A program made the translations under genes and the position numbers. This document shows, piece after piece, positions 55,480-64,000 of a stretch of 64,000 bases of DNA. The notes beneath the pieces are model-generated. The model did not search any database. It was not told the origin of the DNA and saw only the letters and a program-made list of their open reading frames with translations. The DNA comes from Isoetes taiwanensis (lineage: Eukaryota; Streptophyta; Lycopodiopsida; Isoetales; Isoetaceae). The stretch lies in the NCBI GenBank assembly GCA_021234155.1, contig JAJEKV010000074.1, forward strand, positions 5,194,022 through 5,258,021, read 5' to 3'. Position 1 is the stretch's first letter, and each line of letters opens with the position of its first letter.

Positions 55480-57914
55480 TATTATTGGCGGGGGTATTGG
55501 CATCCACCAATTTTAGCACCCTTTTGGGAAGGGGCTTAGCCTTCTACGAGAGAGAGTCTCTCAAGAGCTCATCATCTCCCCAAGTATTATCTCCTAGATT
55601 TTCTTTATTAGAATCTAGATCTTTCTCACTCTCACTATCGAGAAGCCCCCACAGGTATAAACTCAAACATCCTATTCTTGAATTATCAAACAAGCATTTC
55701 TTAGCTGAATTATGAAAAGGTACTTGCACGGGCATTTGAGAATCCATAAGAGAGGTTTGATGGTTGATCTGAGATCTCGGGACTAAGACTTGGAGGAGTT
55801 TGAGACAACTTGAACCTGATCTCTTTACGGGGTATCTAATACCATTGCATTCTCGAGAAGCGACACGAGAAGCGATCAATCTTTCCAACATCCACGAGCC
55901 TCGGTGCCAATATGAGTTGAGTTCATGCAAACTAGCCCTTCTGCGGTATGGCCATTTGTTGCTCTACATCTGGCGAGATAGATTGTCTCTTTAGGTTCCG
56001 CGGGGGGAGTGGATATTCCAAAATCAATCGGAGGATGGGGCTGAGGTGGAGAAAGGAACATGGAGATTGGGGGTATGGGACCATCACTGAAAGGAAATGA
56101 TGGAGTAACATGAAGGGAAGCGGGGGGTGTCATGATTTCCAGTGACAACATTTGATCATCAAGGTTAGTATTTAAATGCAAAGTACACGGCCGATTGGAG
56201 CAGAGAACCATGTTATCTTGATCAGGTTCATTTGAAATCCCTAATGGAGATATTTTTTCCCCTTTGTCGAGTTAGTGTTGGGGAAGAGTTGATCTGAGAA
56301 TTCTTACATTTATCCACTACTTGTGTTTGCCTTTGTAGAGATTTAGAAATCTCTTGTTTCTCCAATTGTTTATCTTGAGTTTTTGCGAACCCGAGTTGGG
56401 ATTTATTTGCATGGCTTTCCCTAATTAATAGATCTCCCTTCTTGCTTTTTGAAAATCCACTTTTGAAGGCAGTTTGGAATTATTCAAGATTTTTGCATCT
56501 TGAATAATTCTATCGAGATTGAATCTGAGACCTTACATTTGATGTTCTTGGGCCGATCCATGGGGCTTTCCTTTTCAATGTATTCACCATACTTCGAATC
56601 ACCTTTATTTCTGGGGCTTTTTAACATTCTGTCAAAGCACTATCACTTGAAAATGTTGCAAAATTTTGATGGTCATGATTTTGCTTTAACTTCTCCTTTT
56701 CCATTACGTTCTTGTGGATTCTCCTTTGAGAACCATTGACTCTTTTCAGCTGAAATCATTATAATCCTTTGCATTTGAAGCATTATCTAATAGTGTCATC
56801 CACATGTTTCATTTTACGTCTCGAGGCATAGCATTTACGGATGCTATTGTTTCATGTAAGGACTCAACTTTTTCGAATTGACTCATACCCTTTAATGGAA
56901 TTGAATATGTTGGTATGGTCACCATGATTCTTAGAGCCACTTTGCGCAAACATCATACCAAAAATGCAACTCCTTTTCTTTTGACATTGAGGGACCCGGA
57001 CGACCACCTTAGTGATAGAGTTGACTTACGTCCAAAAGCATCAAGGAAAGGAATTTGAGTTGGGATATCTTTGGAAAGGTCAAGTTGGATAAAGGCTTTC
57101 GGGGTGGTCTTTCAGGGTAATATTCAGTAGAAATGTAGGTGCCAATGGAATTAAATAAAGATCTTCCTCAATCTTCATTCCGATTAAATAGGATTCAAGC
57201 CATGCAAAGTAGTAGAAGCAATGCATAAAGAGTCAAAGGATTTGGTTTCAAGTTTCCTTCCATTTAAGAAATGAGATTTGATAATTTTCAAATACCGGAG
57301 GACCATGGTTCCCAAGAAATTTGTTCAATCTTTTATTTTCACACTCAATCATGATGAATGGATAATTTAGCGATAAAATAGCTTTGATAAGAACACTCTT
57401 TTGGAGCTTTTGATGGTTCAAAAAGCTTTCCTAGGTTAATGCCACACTTGTTGACCTTAACTAGAATAGCGGTATCTTTAAAATTGACATCTTTTCATGA
57501 GCGAGAGGAAGATTTAAAAAGAAATACCATGATAGAGTGGTTGCTTGCTTCCATCGTTATCGGGTCTCCAATAAGGCTTGATCAAAGCTTTGTGCGAGGA
57601 GGACACTTCTCACAAGGTTTGGCACCCCATAAGGCAATGGGATCACGAGTGTTTGGGTCCGCGGCTGGAAGGCGACCATAAAGATCAAACAAGGCCAGAG
57701 AGATTATCCCCGGATTGGCACCTTGTGAGTTCTAGGGTGCATGATCGATCGATCAAAGATAGGAGGTTAGCAAAATCACCAAAGAGCATACATTTTTGGA
57801 TTTTCTTGGTAAAGACTTAAGCGGGTGAAGCAAGGGGGCTCCGGTCTCTTCAAGGCATCAAAATCGTGAAGAAAAGCTAGGAATTTAGGGCTAAAATTGG
57901 CTAGATTATCCATT
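55480..57914 (-). pseudogene. LINE ORF1 (Gag-like, DUF4283-type) remnant
   Basis: LINE ORF1 proteins bind element RNA. The start at 57914 reads MDNLANFSPKFLAFLHDFDA. After several frame changes comes ENKRLNKFLGNHGPPVFENY (about 57350-57290) and DLSKDIPTQIPFLDAFGR (about 57080-57020). These correspond to the DUF4283 fold order found in plant LINE ORF1 (strand, then G-P-W-like turn, then V-x-L-P-x-LP-like). 55544-56211 is Pro/Ser-rich linker. A zinc knuckle was not found. Many stops interrupt it. Confidence 0.5.
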
Positions 57915-58039
57915 AAAAAAGATCTGGGGAAAAAGCAGGACATCGTGAGAAGGAAGTAAAAGGGAGGGCCGAAAAATTTGAAAGGGAAGAGGGAAAAGGA
58001 AAATCAAAGGAGAGGGAGATTGAAAGGAAATCAACTCAA

Positions 58040-60900
58040 TCACTAAAATTCAGGAAAGCACTCTTCATTGCCCTTGATCTGTCTGTACAATTTAACTGTC
58101 AATTTTGAATCTGTCCAATCACAATTTACTCTTAGAATAGCTTGCTCCTTTTTTTTTCCATTTTTCCAATGAATTCTTCTAACTTTCCAAGAATGAATGA
58201 TTTCGATTTCAAATTCTTCACTGACTTGGAACAAATGTGTATTCGGATGAAAATTTTCCTATGGAAGAGTTGATGTGTTATCAAAAGATTGCCCAAGTTG
58301 AGATCCACACAGAGATATCCGCAAGTTAATCTGCCATTATCTGTAAAATTACAAAGATTTTAATGTCCATTTGTAGATAATTTGGAAGGATTCATATGGC
58401 CATGCACTCTCAAATTGCTAGCCCCTACAAGGCTAGCACAAATCTCCTTGAATGAAGGCTAGAGGGAAAATTTTCAAAATCGGTTTAGAAGCACTAGAAC
58501 AAAAGTTCCAAGAAAATCTCCCTCCAACATTTTCCCCATCCCCAATACCCATATCTCTAATCATCAATTTTGATGTTTCTCTACTCTATTTTGTTTGCTT
58601 GCAATGTTGCACTTTGTGGCATTGCCTTAATATGGACCCACCCAAATGATCTCTAAGAAAATTATAATTAATCTTTTTGTTCTTTCTTTCTTTTTACCAC
58701 AAGAATAAGCCTACTTTAAATCCATGCAAAATTTCCAACATCACCACTCCTCATCCTTACTCACTGTTTCTCGAAGAGATCTTTTCATGATGTATGGAAT
58801 GACAAGATAATCCTTAATTTGTTCAATCAAATAGTGATTCTCAAATTTTAAGGAACTCATGGCATGTTTCCTTGGCAAGCGTTGACATGTAATCTGTGTC
58901 TTATTCATGTCAAGAAATCAAAGCTAATATTATTTTGTGTTCCTCAAGCTCTATAGCTCTACTTTATCCTCACTTTGTCTATAAGCTCTCATTTGGCGTG
59001 ATCCATGTTCCATTGGTATGGCATGTGTCTTTGAAAAACATTAGAAGTTTGGAAATATTGTGCATGCATCATGTCCCTCTTGCTTATTTTTTCGTTCATT
59101 CTCATCTGTTCCTTGTATCTTAATTTATCTCACCATCTGTTTATTCTTGATAAAATTGATATGTTCCAATTTGTAGGCTGGCCTAGACTCATCTAAGAAT
59201 GGTCTCAAATGATTTGTCTTGGATGCATATCTATGGATCTTTAACAAGTTACCCTCATTTTATCCTGTGCATAGTCCCCAACTATTGTTTTTTTATTTAA
59301 AAGTCAATGAGTTCGAGGAGCTAAATACAAATACAATGAACTACTACAATCCAAACTAACAGCCTAACAATGTGCAAACAAAGAACAAGGCAAAGAACTA
59401 ATAGAACTAATGGTTCATTTGGGTTTTCACTATCTTTGAAGTCTCATTTGATGGGTTTGCATTAGCGAGGTTGATTTCTTTATGTGGATATAATTTTTAT
59501 GGGTCATAAGTCTTTTACTTCTTTTATTTCAAGTTCATCATTGAATTGAATGTTGGAGATCATCATTGTATTTAATAGAAAAGAATAGAAAATTTTTCAA
59601 TATATGTTTTGCAAATGCGTTATCCATGTTTTGTAAAGAAAATTATCCAAGGTAATTCTTTCAGTAAAAAATTTTGAAAAAAAGTGATACCTTTGGATTA
59701 AAAATGAGAGCATGCTCTTTTGTGAAGAAACCAAAACTCCTTTTGTAGCCTTCCATGGCATTTTTTGTTCATGCATTTGTCCTCCTCATTTTCCTTTCTT
59801 TGGCAATGGAATTTTGAGCATGTCTACTACTGTTAAAATGCACCTTTAGCCATATCAACCAAATCTCCTCTTGGCCGGAATGGTAGAAAGTAAATCCTCG
59901 ACAAATTTGATTTGCATGCAAATTTCTCCTTTGGAAAGTTGGAAAGTTAAAATGGTTCATTATTTGGGAAAATATTAGGAGATTTTGTGGTTGGACCTAC
60001 AAAAGGATAACTTTAGAGGTTCATCAACTTCTTATGTGCAGCCTATATTCAGCCAATTCTCACTTTCAATTTTTCTTATGTAATTGGGGTTTCCTCAACA
60101 ATCAACATTTTGTTGTGTCATTTCTTAATTCAGCTTGTGCTTTGTTGATTCCATTGTTAGTTGAGACATCTACACAACATTTATTTGTTCCTTATTTTAT
60201 AGTTGGGATTCTCCTATGTGTGAATGCTAAAAACTCCCATAGATTCATTTTTTATGTAATATCTTTGGAGGATCTTAACCTGTTCATTCTTGCATATTTC
60301 TCATCTTAGTCTTGAATTTTCTATGGAACTTAATCCACCTACATGTAGGATCTTTTGATGCAATTTGGAGTGCAGCCTACCTTCTTCGGTTTCAAGGTTG
60401 CCTTTTTGTGCATTGGCTTATCAAAGATCAAGCGACCTTGGCACTATTTATATCCTCCAAATTTTAAAAGCAACTCATATAATCTTCAATTTAATCTCCT
60501 TAAAGGGTTTGAATATCTTCAATTGTTTGTCTCTTTTTCGGATAACAAACACAACATCCATAACTTTGTACCTTTCCTCTTGTCGTTTTAACAAAAGAAA
60601 CTCCTTGTGTTAGAATATAAATTCATGACCCTCCAAGCCATCTATCTCATCCAATTCTATTGCGGTTCGATTATCACATCTGGCATAATTTGCATTTTGC
60701 CTCACTTTCTGGGAAAGCCAACCTCGGCAATTGCATCAATCATTCCCATCAATTGTGCTTATAACAATATTTGTTTCAATGCCATTTCCTACAAAAACAT
60801 GCAAAAAGTTACAACATTGCCTTCACATACTAGCCCATGTAGAGATATATATTTAGAGTTCCATCATGAAAATCTATGCCTAAAACTCAAATAATTTTTG
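58040..60900. other. AT-rich intergenic sequence, no gene
   Basis: Plus-strand frames such as 60034-60309 and 60355-60591 are Phe/Leu/Ser-rich and compositional. I found no domain, splice-supported exon or repeat. Confidence 0.4.
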
Positions 60901-63255
60901 AAATTTGTATTTACCTTCTAGTTTTTGTTGATGTACTTCTAAGAAGAAGTTCATATTTTGGGCATGTTTTGGATTTCAAGAATACAAATTTTGGCGTAAG
61001 CTTTGGAGGTTTTTGAGCATTGTTTTCTCTGTTAATTTCCATAAATTCAAAGTCTTCTAATTGTTGTCATGAGATAAAACAACCTTCAAGGATAAATAGA
61101 TAGTGATTTTTGGAGCAAATGAAAATCCATTAAAGCCAATATCAACAAAATCTCAACAAATATGCACATATGGGCGTGAAAACCTCTATTAACACATGCG
61201 GAAGATGGATGCCTAAAACCGAAATACACCAAAGGAGAATACCTTTTAAAATGTTTTTAGACAATTTCTTGAAGAACAAGCATCTTTGCCGGAACAAATC
61301 GTGAATATGAACCTTTTTGTAAAATTTTTCTCCTTGGTCTTCACTTACCTGAATTTCAGGCCGAGATGATTGCATTGTTCTTTAGTGGAAACTTAAAAGG
61401 CAATAGGTGCTTGAAGCCGTTTTATGAGAATAGATTTCAAAATTTTTGTCCAAATTGTTTCTACGTAATCCTTCATTCAAAAAACCAGAAATGTTCATTG
61501 CAAACCCCTAAAATCTTGAAGGAACCATATGACTCAAAGCTTGTTCTTCAAAGAACCCCTATGTATGAAGTATGGTGTAGGAGTTCCCACCCCCATCTCT
61601 AAACTATGTTTTCCTTCTTTTTCGAAAATGTGGTGGTGAACCCGTCCATTTTTTCTGGGGCCATTTTTTTTTTTTGACGTGTGAGGGGCAAAAAAACCCC
61701 TAACCAAATCCATTTTGTTTTTCTAAATGTTAAAGGTTAAATCATTTATGCAAATAAATAGAGAATTTTTTTCCATCCAGTTAGTCTAATCTTAGATCTT
61801 TAAATAGTCCATGCTTATTTTTATTCAAATCTTGTATATAATATGTTATTCTAACATGAAATTTGAGATATATAGGTTCATATTAAAAAAAATTATGGCC
61901 TATCATAACGGGTGATCTACATGTACTATAGTCTACAACACTTTGGAGTAGCCATACATTGTCTAACTTTATAATAGTGAGAAGTAAGTAGGTTTCTTCA
62001 TTTTTTTTTCTAATAATACCACACCAAGAACTTCAATATTCATTTTATCATATATTGTGTCATTTAAAAGGTTTATGGGAGAAATGTAACACTTTAGATG
62101 AACTAGAAAAATAGATATGAAAAGTCTTTTGAACTATTTATTTATTGTCATGGTTAAAATTCGTGATATTGTCCTCCATTCATAAATAACCATCGCTAGC
62201 TACATCTTTGTTGAGTTTTAGACTTATAAGGGTGTAATCAACACACTTTTGAACATTTCAATGTATTCATCCTGTTATATTGGATCTTGTTTAGATTTAG
62301 ATAATGCATGGTTATACCCTAGTTATACTATATTTAAATTGATTTAAGTAAATTTCTATATAGAGTTGACTAGAATGCATCATTTACTATCCTTGTGAGA
62401 CTTATAGATGGGGTTTATTGGAGCATTTTAACCTATATTTTATTTTTGAATCCTATACAATAATTTATTTAGTTAATAAACTAGACTAGTATTCTCATTT
62501 CGTTATTTGCATTTTCTCTCGGGCTTTACTACAATTTAAAAGGATGTTGTAATTTATGTATTTGGCATGGTATTAAAAAGAAAAATAAACTTAGTGAATG
62601 TTCTTTAGTTTGGATGTCCATTTAACATTATGCATGTACTATGTTTTGATTTATTATGTAATACAAATGCCAAAGAAGATACTAGCTACATGATGAAATG
62701 CATCATGATATGAAATAGATGGAAATGTGAAGATACTCCTAGCATACCCCATTCCTTGAATGATGCCTTGACTACATACACAGATCCACCATTTTAGCAA
62801 TAAAGAATAATGTAGATAGGAACATCAAGTATATATCACAAACCACTCTCTTTGTTCTTCCTTGGATTTTCCAATATAACATCACAAGCCATTCCCATTT
62901 TCTAACTAACGTGAAGAAGAACTATGTGAGGCATTAGTAACAATTTGAAGGAGATGGTTTTTTTAGAACCACATTGATAAAGATAAAGAATCATTGTGTA
63001 GAAAATTGTAGATTTGATCTCTATTGTTGAACTATAGAATTTTATAGTATGTCCGTTATGCTTATATGATGTTTTTACCAAAATGAGTTTATGGTTAGGT
63101 CGGGGTGTAGTGACCATACGTGTAGAATTGGTGTATGTGTAAAAACATCTATCTAGGAATAATTAGTAATACAACTCGTATAGCACAATGTCATGCCATG
63201 TATGATCTATCTTCATTAAAAGATAGAGAAAGTTATATTTTATGTAATGAGGATG
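60900..63255. other. AT-rich intergenic sequence, no gene
   Basis: No protein-like frame on either strand. A T run at 61666-61677 is followed by GACGTGTGAGGGGCAAAAAA, which could be the edge of an old retroposon, but nothing coding follows. Confidence 0.4.
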
Positions 63256-63260
63256 TGGAG

Positions 63261-64000
63261 TTTTTTTTTTTGAAGAACCGTCATCAATATATTAAAAGAA
63301 TGGTAATGTTACAAAGCAAGTGAGGAAAACCCGACATTTCATCCCCATCTTTTTGTTCTTTTTATTTTCTCCCTCCACAACAAACTTCTCTTTTTTTTTT
63401 CTCCTTCCCTTGCCCTTTCTTTGACAAACCTAAATAACCATCTACAATATTTTAGAAGTCCCCGCCAAATGGCCTCTTTTGCATGTTTAGAACACCGTCA
63501 TTGTTGAAATAGCTTGTGCCTCGAAGTCGAGGATAAATTAGAGGCTAGGAATCCCCAACTTGGAAGATCCACAACCGCAAAACAGGTAAATCAAGCCAAC
63601 CAAACCCGCGCCACCAAGGGCTAAAAAGCTTGTTGCCGCAAGATTTTGGGGGTACACATGAAGCAAAGAATCGCTGGCATTTAAATCTCAAAACAGAGCC
63701 CTAACCCAATCCCGAGTGCGTTAGACAAAGTGAGGGCATGAAACTAAATGAATGCTCCATAGTCTCAATGTGAAGGCCACAACAAGGGCAGAGAGGGCTC
63801 ACATCCCATATTAAACATTCACAAGGGCATTCACTTCTTTTCTTATGCTTTGTGATTTTTCATAGAAGTTTTTAACCTTTGTAGCGGTGGGGAAATGAGC
63901 TCCATGTCCAAAACCGAGTTTTCATGGTTTTGTAGTAGTTCACATTTTGCCACTTTGAAAAGCGGTGGAGTGATGAATAGCTTTACACACCCGTAAGAAG
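63261..64000 (-). mobile_element. 3' part of a second LINE, continuing past the right edge
   Basis: On the minus strand a poly(A) tail (T run 63260-63271 on plus) is preceded by TTTTAATATATTGATGACGG, a LINE-type 3' end. Upstream, at about 63790-63690, one frame reads LCPCCGLHIETMEHSFSF and a following PSLCLTHSG. This is the C-x2-C ... E-x3-H pattern of the RT-associated zinc-binding domain. Other frames then carry FASCVPPKSCGNKLF. The RT itself must lie beyond base 64000. It differs from the LINE at 50.7-58.0 kb, whose corresponding motif reads EEDLQHIFLCP, so it belongs to another family. Confidence 0.65.

Larger units (their letters stand above)
50695..58030 (-). mobile_element. Full-length L1-type LINE, inactive
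   Basis: On the minus strand the element runs from about 58030 to a poly(A) tail, seen as a 24-26 base T run at 50697-50722 on plus. Just before the tail is CTTTATCTAATTAATGGAAA, a typical plant LINE 3' end. It has an ORF1-like part with a DUF4283-like region, an ORF2 starting at 55383 with an apurinic-type endonuclease, an RT and a C-terminal zinc-binding domain. No LTRs are present. All parts carry frame changes. At about 7.3 kb it is near the usual full length of plant L1 elements. I could not find a clean target-site duplication. Confidence 0.8.

Noticed and set aside
60034-60613. Plus-strand frames of 78-91 codons
   Set aside because: Phe/Leu/Ser-rich in an AT-rich tract, with several overlapping frames open at once; no domain.

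Overview
This is a nuclear land-plant window: canonical GT-AG splice sites, low gene density, and plant-type Ty3/Gypsy, L1-type LINE, hAT, SINE and MITE remnants. The combination of a DUF8039/DUF7869-like transposase family with GC-rich palindromic repeats makes me lean towards a large repeat-rich genome of a fern, lycophyte or gymnosperm. That placement is inference, not proof. Almost every mobile-element ORF here is broken by stops and frameshifts.

Layout. 1-6.8 kb holds a minus-strand Ty3/Gypsy element (gag, protease, RT, RNase H, integrase; its 3' end lies off the left edge), with a 601-bp MITE-like insertion in gag. 6.84-8.75 kb is a decayed minus-strand DDE-type transposase. 9.5-17.4 kb is a plus-strand zone with an unrecognised, heavily degraded protein-coding tract (about 12.87-17.38 kb), MITE-like hairpins at 10.2-10.9 kb, a 53-bp tandem repeat, and a GC-rich palindromic array at 14.16-14.60 kb. 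The same GGCGTGTATT core recurs through the zone. 17.6-22.2 kb is T-rich, non-coding and repetitive. 22.3-32.6 kb has a few gene-like fragments (an unknown spliced-looking gene, an ankyrin-like fragment) and a dispersed short repeat family.

The one clearly host-type gene is at 32.78-35.04 kb on the minus strand: an ARM-repeat membrane protein of the BLE2-like type, with an apparent single frameshift between its membrane part and its helical-repeat body. To its right is a complete hAT transposon (37,548-43,270) with matching terminal repeats, a 9-bp target duplication and a decayed intron-containing transposase. 45.0-46.0 kb is a 5'-truncated LINE; 47.5-47.8 kb is a tRNA-derived SINE with a TATC-type tail; 50.7-58.0 kb is a full-length but dead L1-type LINE; and the right edge (63.26-64.0 kb) holds the 3' end of another LINE.

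No operon or pathway logic applies. The window is mainly nested transposon strata around one or two genes. The most novel material is the 10-17.4 kb palindrome-rich zone with its unrecognised coding tract.
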